Below are positions 9,061 through 17,839 of a stretch of DNA of 46,033 bases, piece by piece. The stretch covers positions 1 through 46,033 of the forward strand of contig JAJEBZ010000091.1 in assembly GCA_022822275.1 (NCBI GenBank). Direction: 5' to 3'. This DNA comes from Candidatus Poribacteria bacterium. GTDB lineage: Bacteria > Poribacteria > WGA-4E > WGA-3G. How positions within the stretch are numbered: the first letter of the stretch is position 1; each line of letters begins with the position of its first letter. Made by a program: the position numbers and the translations under genes. A model generated the notes under the pieces. That model did no database searches and was not told the origin of the DNA. It was given only the letters and a program-made list of their open reading frames with translations.

Positions 9061-10080
9061 GTGAAGGATATGGCTAAAAAGTATGATATTCTTGCAATAG
9101 GTCGGAGTTCCATAGACCTATACTCCAACGATATTGGAAGTCCTTTCCCTGAGATTACGAGTTTTGGTGCATTTGTTGGAGGCTGTCCTACGAACATAAG
9201 TGTAGGTACACGGAGGCTCGGACTTCGGTCAGTCCTCCTTACAGCGATAGGAGAAGACCCAGTTGGGGAATTTCTGCTCAAATTCCTGAATGATGAAGGT
9301 GTTGAAACCCAATTTATTGTACATAAACCAGGACATCGTACAAGTGCTGTCGTTCTTGGGATTGAACCTCCTGATAAATTTCCACTCATCTATTATCGTG
9401 ACAACTGTGCAGACATTGAACTCACTATTGACGATGTCACTGCTTCACCGATTGCGGAAACCCACGCTGTGCTGATATCCGGCACGGGGCTCAGCAAAGA
9501 ACCGAGTCGGAGTGCCACGCTCTATGGTGCGGAACAAGCACAAGCGATGGAATGTCTTGTTTTCATTGATTTGGATTTTCGCGCTGACCAGTGGCATGAC
9601 CCGCGTGCTTATGGAGTGAGTATCCGTTCCGCCTTGCGCAACGTGAACATTGCTATCGGAACAGAAGAGGAGATCAAGGCTGCATCCCTCACAGATATTT
9701 CACAGATGTCAATAGAACATTCGCAAATCTCAAACCCGAACATTGAAGGTGATATGAAAGCTGCTATTACAACGATACTCAATTTAGGACCGGAGGCGTT
9801 GGTCGTTAAGCGCGGCAGTGATGGTGCGGACATATACTTAAACAGTGGGGAGGTCATTCATGCACCCCCCTTTCCTGTTGAAATCTATAATACGTTGGGG
9901 GCAGGCGATGCGTTTGCAAGTGGCTTTATCTACGGGGTGTTAAATCGGTGGGGTTGGGAAAAATCTGCGCGACTTGGTAATGCTACTGGGGCAATTGTCG
10001 TCACACGGCACGGTTGTGCTAACTTTATGCCTACGATGGAGGAAGTTAATGCTTTTGTTGCAGAACGGGGCGAGTTATAG
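9061..10080 (+). CDS. iolC: PfkB-family sugar kinase, 5-dehydro-2-deoxygluconokinase (IolC-like)
   Basis: PfkB/ribokinase fold. The N-terminal IGRSSIDL and GGCPTNIS, the central YYRDNCADI and SGTGLSKEPSR, and the C-terminal anion-hole motif GAGD (280-283, D283 catalytic base) match IolC better than generic fructokinases. IolC phosphorylates 5-dehydro-2-deoxygluconate in myo-inositol degradation. The reading frame opens with GTG at 9061; an ATG at 9070 (MAKKYD) is an alternative. The presence of iolD downstream supports the assignment; the two are separated by an unrelated-looking gene pair. Confidence 0.85.
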   Translation: MKDMAKKYDILAIGRSSIDLYSNDIGSPFPEITSFGAFVGGCPTNISVGTRRLGLRSVLLTAIGEDPVGEFLLKFLNDEGVETQFIVHKPGHRTSAVVLGIEPPDKFPLIYYRDNCADIELTIDDVTASPIAETHAVLISGTGLSKEPSRSATLYGAEQAQAMECLVFIDLDFRADQWHDPRAYGVSIRSALRNVNIAIGTEEEIKAASLTDISQMSIEHSQISNPNIEGDMKAAITTILNLGPEALVVKRGSDGADIYLNSGEVIHAPPFPVEIYNTLGAGDAFASGFIYGVLNRWGWEKSARLGNATGAIVVTRHGCANFMPTMEEVNAFVAERGEL

Positions 10081-10108
10081 TAGACTATGGCTGAACAGGT
10101 AGTAAAAT

Positions 10109-10711
10109 ATGATATTTGAACATAGACCTATACCTGAAATTGCTGACCAAGATTTGATAATTCTACTCGGTGATCAAGAAGAAAATTTATGGATCGATTT
10201 CAAGCAGATGCAATACCACAGAGACAACACAAACCCCGAAGAGCGTAGGCATGAGATATGTAAGGACGTTACTGCAATGGCTAATGCTGAGGGAGGATAT
10301 ATCGTTATTGGCATGCAGGAAGAAGACAAAATCGCACAAAGTTTTTTTAACATTCCTCATGCAGAAAGAGAAGGAGAAAGTATTTATGATATTTGTCATC
10401 AATATATAGTTCCACGTATTGCAAAATTAGAGGTGATTCCGCGTAACTTGAGATGGCAGGATCAAGAGTACAACCTTATAATCATTCATATTCCCTTTAG
10501 TGAAATTCGCCCCCATGGTTTTGTTTCAAATGGTACACTAAACTTTGTGAAAAGGTATGCAGATGTTACAAAAGAATTCCAGATGGAGGAGTTCATTCCT
10601 GAACTTATAGCACGACACCATTTGTCCTCCATGGATGACTTTAGGGAACAGTTGGACAGAATTGAAAGTCAAATAACAACTATTTTAAGGGAAACTGGAG
10701 GGAGCAAATGA
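10109..10711 (+). CDS. AlbA_2 / Schlafen-like putative DNA-binding protein
   Basis: A 200-aa protein with the AlbA_2 (Schlafen AAA-like) signature: ENLWIDFKQM near the N-terminus, then DVTAMANAEGGYIVIGM, the conserved Ala-Asn-x-x-Gly-Gly turn. This domain occurs in transcription regulators, helicase-associated proteins and defence proteins. Residues about 175-195 look like a coiled coil (DDFREQLDRIESQITTIL). It overlaps the next gene by ATGA, a translationally coupled pair, and the pair sits between iolC and iolD. Function unknown. Confidence 0.75.
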   Translation: MIFEHRPIPEIADQDLIILLGDQEENLWIDFKQMQYHRDNTNPEERRHEICKDVTAMANAEGGYIVIGMQEEDKIAQSFFNIPHAEREGESIYDICHQYIVPRIAKLEVIPRNLRWQDQEYNLIIIHIPFSEIRPHGFVSNGTLNFVKRYADVTKEFQMEEFIPELIARHHLSSMDDFREQLDRIESQITTILRETGGSK

Positions 10712-11415
10712 GTTTTACATCAAAATATAATTCACTTGTTGAGGCGATACCAGACCGACCCTATTATCGCATCTTTGCGTTCCCGGAAGAATCTTATTGG
10801 AACGCAGTATCTACCGAAGATACTCGTATACTCAATATTTTGCATAAGCCCCCCAACAAACGTCGAGCAGGTTTCGGTGTTACAGGGCTATGGGAACAGA
10901 ACGTAGATCAATTTGAAAAGGGGATAAAAGGGCGCAATATAACTGGTGGCAAAATTACTTTATTAAAGGATGGATATTTTGAAGTCCAATGTCCTATTAA
11001 TATCCAATTTCAAAGAGGATGGGGTTCTCCACAATTTGCAATTCCGAAATCTGTAAAATGGTTGTATCCGTATGTAGTGATTGAATTCCCCGTCTCATTT
11101 ATGCGATTAGTGAAGGCAATATACGATGAATCTGGTATTAACTCTGACGTTTTCATACAACAAAACTATTATAATATCACAGGATATGCGTTGCCAGAGG
11201 GACCACCTACATATCCTACGTTTGGTGCATTCTTGGATGAGAGAGGAGTGTACGAAAAGAAGTCTCCTATTCATTCCATACAATGGGCTGGATATAATTT
11301 TAACCCCGACCATGTAGCTTACGGTTTAGTTAGAGATGTGTATGCCAAATTTGGTTTAGTAGATGCGCGAGCCATTCCTGCGTTTGATGAAAAAGGAAAT
11401 TTTATTTTAATATAA
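10708..11415 (+). CDS. Unknown protein coupled to the AlbA_2-like gene (235 aa)
   Basis: I do not recognise the family. It is a soluble-looking protein rich in aromatic residues and prolines (DRPYYRIFAFPEESYW, PEGPPTYPTFG), with no signal peptide or membrane segment. The start ATG overlaps the stop of the AlbA_2-like gene by four bases, so the two are probably made in a fixed ratio and may form one complex. Toxin-antitoxin or defence functions are possible but nothing in the sequence shows a catalytic motif. Confidence 0.65.
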   Translation: MSFTSKYNSLVEAIPDRPYYRIFAFPEESYWNAVSTEDTRILNILHKPPNKRRAGFGVTGLWEQNVDQFEKGIKGRNITGGKITLLKDGYFEVQCPINIQFQRGWGSPQFAIPKSVKWLYPYVVIEFPVSFMRLVKAIYDESGINSDVFIQQNYYNITGYALPEGPPTYPTFGAFLDERGVYEKKSPIHSIQWAGYNFNPDHVAYGLVRDVYAKFGLVDARAIPAFDEKGNFILI

Positions 11416-11473
11416 CCCTATGGATAGAATATAAGGTGGAGTTTAAATAGATACAACGATAGGAGCTATTACA

Positions 11474-13342
11474 ATGCAAAACCGAAAACTAACAATGGGA
11501 CAAGCCATAATCCAATTTCTTAAAAACCAGTATGTTGAACGAGATGGAATTGAAAGAGCATTCTTTGCAGGTATGTTTGGTATCTTTGGGCATGGAAATG
11601 TAGCGGGAATTGGTCAAGCACTGCACCAATACTCCGCCGAATTCAGATTTTACCAGACGCGTAATGAACAATCCATGGTACACACTGCCGCTGCTTATGC
11701 AAAGATGTGTAACCGTCTCAGCACCTTTGCTTGTACTTCATCTATTGGCCCCGGCGCGACCAACATGCTAACAGGAGCTGCAGGAGCTACAATCAACAGA
11801 CTGCCCGTACTGCTATTGCCAGGGGATATTTTCTCTACACGTTTAGTTGCACCTGTTTTGCAACAGTTAGAATCTCCCGAATCACAAGATTTCTCTGTCA
11901 ATGACTGTTTCAAACCTGTTTCCAAATACTGGGACCGGATCAATCGTCCTGAACAGATCATCACTGCACTGCCCGAAGCGATGCGCGTGCTTACTTCACA
12001 AGCGGAAACTGGCACCGTGACACTGGCTTTACCCCAAGATGTACAAGCAGAAGCTTATGAATATCCAGCACGATTATTTGAAAAACGTGTCTATACTATT
12101 CCAAGACCACGCGCTGATGAGGGACTTCTCAAAACAGCAGTAAAATGGATTTCAAAAAGTGAACGTCCCTTAATCATTGCAGGTGGTGGTGTAATCTATA
12201 GTGAGGCTACAGCACAGTTGGCGAGATTTGTAGAGCAAACTGGTATCCCTGTCGGTGAAACCTTCGCAGGTAAAGGTTCATTAAGGCATGACCATCCGCA
12301 GAACCTTGGTGCCATTGGGGCAACAGGTACTCCTGGTGCAAATATCGTTGCGCGTGAAGCAGACTTAGTCATCGCCATCGGCACACGTTTGAGCGACTTC
12401 ACTACTGCTTCCAAAACCGCCTTTCAAAATCCAAATGTTCGGTTTGTCAATATCAATATCGCTGAATTTGATGCTGCGAAACATGCTGCGCTTCCGTTAG
12501 TTGCTGATGCTCGCGTCACACTCTCTGAACTATCGGATGCAATTGGGACATATCGAATTGATAAAGAATACGCAGCCCAGATTGAAAAATATAGAGATGC
12601 TTGGGAAGAGGAAGTAGAAAGACTATTTCACCTTAATAATAAACCACTGCCGAGTCAAAGTGAAGTTATCGGCGTAGTTAACGAGTTTTCTCGTCCTGAA
12701 GATGTCGTTGTCTGTGCAGCAGGAAGCCTCCCCGGTGATCTACACAAATTGTGGAGATCACGCAATCCTAAACAGTTCCATCTGGAATATGGGTATTCCT
12801 GTATGGGATATGAAATTGCCGGTGGATTAGGCATAAAAATGGCTGATCCCACACGCGATGTTTATGTCCTTGTTGGCGACGGTTCATATCTAATGTTAGC
12901 ACAAGAAATCATTACCTCAATTCAGGAAGGTTATAAGTTGATTATTGTGCTTATCAATAATGATGGACATAGCAGTATTGGCGGATTGTCGGAGGCAACA
13001 GGCGCGCAGGGATTTGCGACGCGTTTCAAATATCGGAGTGACGACACTGGACAACTACAAGGCGAAATATTACCTGTTGACCTTGCTGCAAACGCCAAAA
13101 GTCTCGGAGCAAATGTAATTGAAGCACCAACACCGCATGCACTCAAACTTGCATTACAAGATGCTCGAGAAGCTGATAAAACGACTGTCGTCAAAATTGA
13201 CGTTGATTTTGACGCGAGAGTCCCCCAATACGAATCATGGTGGGACGTGCCTGTCGCAGAAGTTTCAGAGGTAGACACCGCAAGACAAGCATACCAAGAA
13301 TATAAAAAAGTGAAACAGAAAGAACGGTATTTTCTTGGGTAG
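11474..13342 (+). CDS. iolD: 3D-(3,5/4)-trihydroxycyclohexane-1,2-dione acylhydrolase (IolD), ThDP enzyme
   Basis: Thiamine-diphosphate enzyme of 622 aa that hydrolytically opens the inositol-derived ring to 5-deoxyglucuronate. The N-terminal pyrimidine-binding domain carries the catalytic Glu region (RNEQSMVHTAAAYA). A central ThDP domain follows, then the C-terminal cofactor motif GDG (468-470) leading to NNDGHSSIGGLS, a segment close to the NDGFASIGGLS of known IolD proteins. The upstream ribosome-binding site is TAGGAG. With the IolC-like kinase it indicates inositol catabolism; iolB, iolE, iolG and iolJ are not in this window. Confidence 0.92.
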   Translation: MQNRKLTMGQAIIQFLKNQYVERDGIERAFFAGMFGIFGHGNVAGIGQALHQYSAEFRFYQTRNEQSMVHTAAAYAKMCNRLSTFACTSSIGPGATNMLTGAAGATINRLPVLLLPGDIFSTRLVAPVLQQLESPESQDFSVNDCFKPVSKYWDRINRPEQIITALPEAMRVLTSQAETGTVTLALPQDVQAEAYEYPARLFEKRVYTIPRPRADEGLLKTAVKWISKSERPLIIAGGGVIYSEATAQLARFVEQTGIPVGETFAGKGSLRHDHPQNLGAIGATGTPGANIVAREADLVIAIGTRLSDFTTASKTAFQNPNVRFVNINIAEFDAAKHAALPLVADARVTLSELSDAIGTYRIDKEYAAQIEKYRDAWEEEVERLFHLNNKPLPSQSEVIGVVNEFSRPEDVVVCAAGSLPGDLHKLWRSRNPKQFHLEYGYSCMGYEIAGGLGIKMADPTRDVYVLVGDGSYLMLAQEIITSIQEGYKLIIVLINNDGHSSIGGLSEATGAQGFATRFKYRSDDTGQLQGEILPVDLAANAKSLGANVIEAPTPHALKLALQDAREADKTTVVKIDVDFDARVPQYESWWDVPVAEVSEVDTARQAYQEYKKVKQKERYFLG

Positions 13343-13429
13343 ATTCAAACGAATCCGTGATTTGGAAAAACCGACACCTTACTATTATGCCATAGTTAAA
13401 ATTGATTTCTGAAAGGAGAATCTAACAAT

Positions 13430-13669
13430 ATGAAAGCATCAGAACTATTAGATAAACTCAAAGCAGGTGAAGCAATACCTTGTGACAACTGTAATGGTCC
13501 AATTCCTGCGGATGAGATGGTGAAATTTGCATTCAAATTAGGAAAACTTGCGCCCCGCATGGAAAACGCAAATGTCGGGACTATCACTTGTGTTCAATGT
13601 CAAGAGAACGATCCTGATATCAAGATTACACCGCGCGGGCCAGATGTCAAATTTGTTCGTGGGGATTAA
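13430..13669 (+). CDS. Small two-CxxC protein, probable zinc ribbon (79 aa)
   Basis: Two CxxC pairs (CDNC near residue 18-21 and CVQC near 55-58), spaced as a treble-clef or zinc-ribbon pair. The N-terminal ASELLDKLKAG is helical. A good AAAGGAGAA ribosome-binding site lies upstream. It sits between iolD and rlmB on the same strand. Not recognised as a named family; a nucleic-acid- or protein-binding role is plausible from the fold only. Confidence 0.65.
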   Translation: MKASELLDKLKAGEAIPCDNCNGPIPADEMVKFAFKLGKLAPRMENANVGTITCVQCQENDPDIKITPRGPDVKFVRGD

Positions 13670-13720
13670 TTGCGTTGAAGAAAGATGTGCCTTAGCCCAT
13701 GCTTCTAAAGAGGAATCAGT

Positions 13721-14464
13721 ATGTCAGAACTAATTGTTGGCAAGAATCCGGTAATAGAAGCAATCTGGAGTGGGACGCACCAGATTGAAAAAATCTTAAT
13801 CGTGCAAGAAAACAAACATCCACGTCTTCGTGAGATAATGCATGCAGCGAAACGAAATAAGATTCCCTATCAACGATGTCCTAAACATCATTTAGACGGA
13901 CTCCATGCAAACCATCAAGGTGTCATCGCCTACGTTAGTCCGTTCCGATATACAGACTTATCTATTCTGCTGGAAAAGATTCAACACAAAAAGGATGTTC
14001 CTGCTGTATTGATCATGTTAGATCAGGTTCAGGATCCGAGAAATTTAGGTGCAATCCTCCGCACTGCAAATGCAACGAATGCAGACGGTGTGATAATTCC
14101 GAAAAACAATTCTGTTGAAATTACCGCTGCAGTTCACAAAGCGTCTGCAGGAAGCACAGCATGGACACCGATTACTAAGGTGACTAACCTGGCACAAACC
14201 ATTGAAAAACTAAAGTCTGTTGGAATATGGGTTGTTGGGACAGCTGAGGATGCAGAACTTCCCTATACCGCTGTGGATTTTACAGTGCCGTTGTGCATCG
14301 TTTTGGGGAATGAGGGTGAGGGTATTCGTAGACTTGTCAAGCAAAAATGCGATTTTCTCGTCCATCTTCCAATGTTAGGACAAATTCGTTCACTGAACGT
14401 GTCTGTTACGGCAGGTGTGTTGTTATACGAAGTTATCAGACAGCGTATATATAATGCTAAATAA
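13721..14464 (+). CDS. rlmB: SpoU/TrmH-family 2'-O-ribose methyltransferase (RlmB-like)
   Basis: A 247-aa SPOUT enzyme that should methylate a 2'-hydroxyl in rRNA (G2251 of 23S for RlmB) using SAM. The N-terminal substrate-binding domain begins VGKNPVIEAI and includes HQGVIAYVSP. Motif 1 is DPRNLGAILRTANA, motif 2 is LGNEGEGIRRL, and motif 3 is RSLNVSVTAGVLLYE, forming the SAM-binding knot. Its 3' end overlaps the convergent radC by 8 bp. Confidence 0.9.
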   Translation: MSELIVGKNPVIEAIWSGTHQIEKILIVQENKHPRLREIMHAAKRNKIPYQRCPKHHLDGLHANHQGVIAYVSPFRYTDLSILLEKIQHKKDVPAVLIMLDQVQDPRNLGAILRTANATNADGVIIPKNNSVEITAAVHKASAGSTAWTPITKVTNLAQTIEKLKSVGIWVVGTAEDAELPYTAVDFTVPLCIVLGNEGEGIRRLVKQKCDFLVHLPMLGQIRSLNVSVTAGVLLYEVIRQRIYNAK

Positions 14465-15206
14465 CGCCTTCCTCTTTTAGACTATAAAAGATACCGTCCC
14501 CAATGATAATATGGTCTAACACCTTAATACCGACATAGTTGCCCGCCTCAATCAACTGCTTGGTAGCGCGTATGTCCTCCTGGCTCGGCTGTGGGTCACC
14601 CGAAGGATGGTTGTGCGCAAGAACAATAGAGTTAGCAGATTCCTCAATGGCGAACCGAAAAATCTCTCTTGGATGAAAGACGCTTGCATTTAGAGTGCCT
14701 TCAAACACCGTCTCCTCAGAAAGCAGTTTTTTGCCCCACTGAATCTCGTTATCAACATCTCCCGCAATACCTCGTGTTGTTATGCCGCCTTTTGTGTCAA
14801 GACACATGACACAAACCACCTCTTTTCGGAGATCGCGCATCAACGGCATCAAAAGGTCGGCAACATCGCTTGGTGCGGAAATCTTAACTCTATCCGCATG
14901 TGAGCGTGCCAAACGTCGTCCTAATTCAAATGCCGCCACCAGTTGTGCTGCTTTGGCAGAACCAACGCCTTTAATGGATTCAAATTGTTTCGGACGGTTT
15001 TCTGCCATCCGCTTTAGGTCGTTGTTGTATTCAGTCAATATCTGTTCACCGAGCTGCAGAGCAGTAGTGCCTTTGTAACCACTTTTAAGAATAAGCGCGA
15101 TCAGTTCTGAAGTTTTGAGGTGTGAGGGACCGTGTTTGTAAAGTCGTTCTCTGGGACGTTCATCTTCTGGCAGGTCTTTTAATCGTAATGTGTCAACGGA
15201 GTACAT
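14457..15206 (-). CDS. radC: RadC/JAB-domain protein
   Basis: RadC family, 249 aa. An N-terminal UPF0758/helix-hairpin-helix region (about 15-105, including IKGVGSAKAAQLVAAFELGRR) is followed by a JAMM metalloprotease-like domain with HNHPSGD at about 197-203 and the downstream Asp of PSQED. A role in recombination or repair has long been proposed but is poorly supported; the actual activity is unknown. Convergent with rlmB. Confidence 0.9.
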   Translation of the reverse strand: MYSVDTLRLKDLPEDERPRERLYKHGPSHLKTSELIALILKSGYKGTTALQLGEQILTEYNNDLKRMAENRPKQFESIKGVGSAKAAQLVAAFELGRRLARSHADRVKISAPSDVADLLMPLMRDLRKEVVCVMCLDTKGGITTRGIAGDVDNEIQWGKKLLSEETVFEGTLNASVFHPREIFRFAIEESANSIVLAHNHPSGDPQPSQEDIRATKQLIEAGNYVGIKVLDHIIIGDGIFYSLKEEGVI

Positions 15207-15291
15207 TGATTTCCTTCAATCTGTTTTTGTATTTTATTTGGGTTAAAGTATAATCAATTCTGGAAAAAATGACAAGCGAATTTGTCACTAT

Positions 15292-15710
15292 GTCACTATG
15301 GGTGTGTAAAGTTTTTGCACAAACTACTTATTCTCCATTGTAGCGCGAAATCAAGAAATCAACGGTATGAATGCACTTATGGCATTCGCCGGGGACCTAT
15401 GTCCCGCACCCTCTCAATTAATCCAGTTACGACGGGGCCCAGAGACCCCATAAGTGTCAATATAAGGAAATATTTTTAATATTAAGCATACCCTTCAGTC
15501 CCGTAGGGACGCAATGTTTATAGAAAACGAGTATCCCTCCAATTCTTTAGTCCCGTAGGGACGATATGTTTATTTTCTATGTCGTTCCTACGGAACTCAA
15601 GAGAGGGCAACATTGTTTCTATAAACATAGCGTCCCTACGGAACTAAAGACACCACTCTACAAAACGAACTGTCTCTTTTGTACAAAAACTTTACACACC
15701 CAGTCACTAT
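15292..15710. mobile_element. MITE-like element, family B copy 1 (about 21-bp inverted ends, GTCACTAT duplication)
   Basis: The left end GGGTGTGTAAAGTTTTTG (from 15300) is repeated inverted at the right end (15681-15701), 20 of 21 positions matching. The direct repeat GTCACTAT lies outside both ends (15292-15299; 15703-15710) and is present twice in tandem on the left. The interior carries the composite repeat described at 15348-15650. Non-coding. A second, shorter copy is at 20199-20413. Confidence 0.75.
15348..15650. repeat. Composite hairpin repeat (families E+F), copy 1
   Basis: Begins with a segment (15348-15394) found inverted at 37763-37808. After a spacer comes TGTCAATATAAGG (about 15457), then hairpin units GTCCC-GTA-GGGAC at 15498 and 15550 in one orientation and degenerate CGTTCCTACGGAACT / CGTCCCTACGGAACT at 15583 and 15631 in the other. 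Units are flanked by ATGTTTAT(AG). Similar clusters occur at 37447-37808 and 43866-44010. Confidence 0.75.
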
Positions 15711-15859
15711 CCACATTACATTAAGACAATGCAATTGTTTGTAACTTATGTTATGATGTCTACGTTCCTTTACATTCAAACATGGGAAATAGGAGCGTGT
15801 AACATAAATTTCAGACAGAATAGTTATTCACTAACCATGTTTTCATAAGGGGAAAAACA

Positions 15860-16006
15860 ATGCAAAACCGACATTTCAAAACCACAGTCCAAAATGTGAA
15901 TACGACAGATACCTTTACTTCCAGCAGTATCTGTTCACGTAGGTTTTTCGGTTTCATAGTTATCCTTAACTATAAGTTATTGTCCCCCCCCCCTCAAATT
16001 TGTTAA
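15860..16006 (+). CDS. Possible small ORF (48 aa) containing a 10-C homopolymer
   Basis: ATG with an AAGGGG ribosome-binding site 8 nt upstream; 48 codons. The frame runs through a run of ten C (15984-15993) just before the stop, and changes of one C would extend the frame past the current stop. The sequence has no recognisable domain. It may be a leader peptide, a decayed gene or chance. Confidence 0.25.
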   Translation: MQNRHFKTTVQNVNTTDTFTSSSICSRRFFGFIVILNYKLLSPPPQIC

Positions 16007-16139
16007 TTTTCTTATTTCAAAAAATAGTCCCTATTCTTTTATCGTACCTGCACATGCATTTTGATATCTGCGGAGTGTTTCGTCGCAGGTTTTTGTTGTT
16101 TAATTTGACTTGAAAAATATTGACGAAGGAGATACAATT

Positions 16140-16343
16140 GTGGAAACGAACATCTTACGCCCTATTCTTGAATTAGTTCTTATTTTGATGTGCATAACGT
16201 TTCTGATCGGTTTTTTCATTATGATTGATTCAATACCGACAGGACAATCCCAATCTGACGACTCTATATCGGAAAAACAGGAACCCCCTTACTGTCCAAA
16301 ATCAGATCTACCACCCCGTTGCCCGCACGAGGCAGGAAATTGA
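16140..16343 (+). CDS. Small single-pass membrane protein (67 aa)
   Basis: One strong transmembrane helix (LELVLILMCITFLIGFFIMI) near the N-terminus, then a polar tail with Pro-Cys motifs (PPYCPKSDLPPRCP). The frame is open further upstream from a TTG at 16110, but GTG at 16140 is preferred because an AAGGAG ribosome-binding site lies 8 nt upstream of it. It ends 15 bp before the TPR gene, so it is likely the first gene of the 16.1-20.2 kb envelope cluster. Family not recognised. Confidence 0.6.
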   Translation: METNILRPILELVLILMCITFLIGFFIMIDSIPTGQSQSDDSISEKQEPPYCPKSDLPPRCPHEAGN

Positions 16344-16357
16344 AGGAGGAGTTTGAG

Positions 16358-17839
16358 ATGTTATTCTTGAGAAAGCACACTTATTTGATACTCGGTTTAC
16401 TTGTTGGAATCGTAATCAGTGGTGGTGTCATTTTATTGCAACGCGGACAGCAGCAAACAAGTATACCAGATGATATTACACCTGATGTTGCAGATCAAAC
16501 ACCAAATGCAACCAAACCGCCTCCACCCGGAGAATCAAAAGACAGCGGGTTTTGGCATGGTGACCATTGGCACAAAACATCGCCTACGCAGTTACCGGCT
16601 ATAGCAACACCTAAACACAATCCGAGATCACAAACAGAGAAAAACATTACCCTGAAACGGTGGAGACACCATCCACACACAAGCGATCATCGGACATCAC
16701 CAACACTGGCAGAACTTGGACTACCACAAGAAAAATTAGATCGGATTGCACAAGAAACGGATACCTCAAAGATCCCCGATTGGGATATTTCTGGTTATGC
16801 CCCAGATACTTGGTTAGATGAAATGCTTCAAAAGAGGGTCAACATCTTGACTGAAGACATGGATACCATCAGTGCTTTTAAATTGCTCAAGGTTCTGCCA
16901 GATCGACGTTATAAAAAATATGCACGTGAATTCGCACAGCGCGCTATAGACGAAAATCCTGATTTTCTTGAAGGTAGACTTTACCTCGTTCACAAAGGAC
17001 CGGACCTTGCGCGGTCTGCAGCGGAATATCGGGACATCCTAAGAGATTTTCCCGAATCAAAAGGTGCATTAACGGGATTAGGCAACAGCCTCGCGATGGA
17101 CCACCCAGTAGAAGCAATTTACCATCTAAAACGGGCGAACCGCATAGACCCTTCGGCAGGTCTCGGCGGATTAGGTATGGCATATCAACGAATAGGAGAC
17201 TATAAAACTGCTTGGACATACTACAAAAAGGCACAGACCTATCCTCACGGTCCTATTACAGATAGTTATGTAAAAGCAATTGAAGCAGGTACACCTATTA
17301 TTCAACCTTTGCCTTTAAAGGGAGTGAAATTTCACGCAGTCAAAGATACAATTTCTGATGTGTCAAATGATTTTCCACAAGATACGGATACTGTTCCTAA
17401 TATTGTTCGTGATGATACCGGATGGTTTGAAGAATCTGAAGAAACTCCACCCCAGTTTTCCCACGAACGAGAAACTACAGACACTGAACGTGCTCGCGCT
17501 GCCGCAAAACAAACACATGAAGATTACCTGAAATACAAAGAACGCGCGCAAAAAGAGTTCAACGATTTCATGCAATGGGCAGAGACCATCATGAATGCTG
17601 ATGCCCCCATGAATACCAATAATTTTTTGATGAAGGAAATGGAAGCGTTTCTCAAAGGCGGGAAACCGCAGTTTGAACCGGAACGTATCATACGTGCTTT
17701 TGAAATCATTGAACGTTATGGTCCCAAAGAGGGAATAAAACGTTTGCACAAAAATGACCCAAAAGTTGCCGCACAAGTGCAAAGGTTGCTTGCAGAAAAA
17801 CGCCCCCATACCCCAAATAATAAGGGAGACAATAAATGA
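16358..17839 (+). CDS. Membrane-anchored TPR-type protein
   Basis: Start chosen at the ATG at 16358, which follows a GGAGGAG ribosome-binding site; the open frame extends 13 codons upstream without such a site. The 493-aa product has an N-terminal signal anchor (about 8-28), then a low-complexity Pro/His-rich linker. Helical TPR-like repeats lie at about 145-275 (FAQRAIDENPDFLEGRLYL, IYHLKRANRIDPSAGLGGLG, YKTAWTYYKKAQ), and a charged helical C-terminal part follows. Probably a periplasmic scaffold. It overlaps the next gene by ATGA. Confidence 0.75.
   Translation: MLFLRKHTYLILGLLVGIVISGGVILLQRGQQQTSIPDDITPDVADQTPNATKPPPPGESKDSGFWHGDHWHKTSPTQLPAIATPKHNPRSQTEKNITLKRWRHHPHTSDHRTSPTLAELGLPQEKLDRIAQETDTSKIPDWDISGYAPDTWLDEMLQKRVNILTEDMDTISAFKLLKVLPDRRYKKYAREFAQRAIDENPDFLEGRLYLVHKGPDLARSAAEYRDILRDFPESKGALTGLGNSLAMDHPVEAIYHLKRANRIDPSAGLGGLGMAYQRIGDYKTAWTYYKKAQTYPHGPITDSYVKAIEAGTPIIQPLPLKGVKFHAVKDTISDVSNDFPQDTDTVPNIVRDDTGWFEESEETPPQFSHERETTDTERARAAAKQTHEDYLKYKERAQKEFNDFMQWAETIMNADAPMNTNNFLMKEMEAFLKGGKPQFEPERIIRAFEIIERYGPKEGIKRLHKNDPKVAAQVQRLLAEKRPHTPNNKGDNK

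Larger units (their letters stand above)
15207..16139. other. Gene-poor 0.9-kb stretch filled with repeat elements
   Basis: Holds the inverted-repeat element 15300-15701, which itself contains a composite hairpin repeat, followed by an AT-rich leader with one possible small reading frame (15860-16006). A reading frame at 15282-15479 runs through the repeats and is not credible. Confidence 0.7.

Noticed and set aside
15282-15479. 65-aa reading frame
   Set aside because: It begins outside and runs through the inverted end and the E repeat of a MITE-like element, has no ribosome-binding site and no protein-like features.
15348-15650. Regularly repeated GTCCCGTAGGGAC hairpins looked briefly like a CRISPR array
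   Set aside because: Units are in both orientations, spacing is irregular, spacers are not of uniform length and no cas genes are nearby. They fit REP/BIME-like hairpins better.
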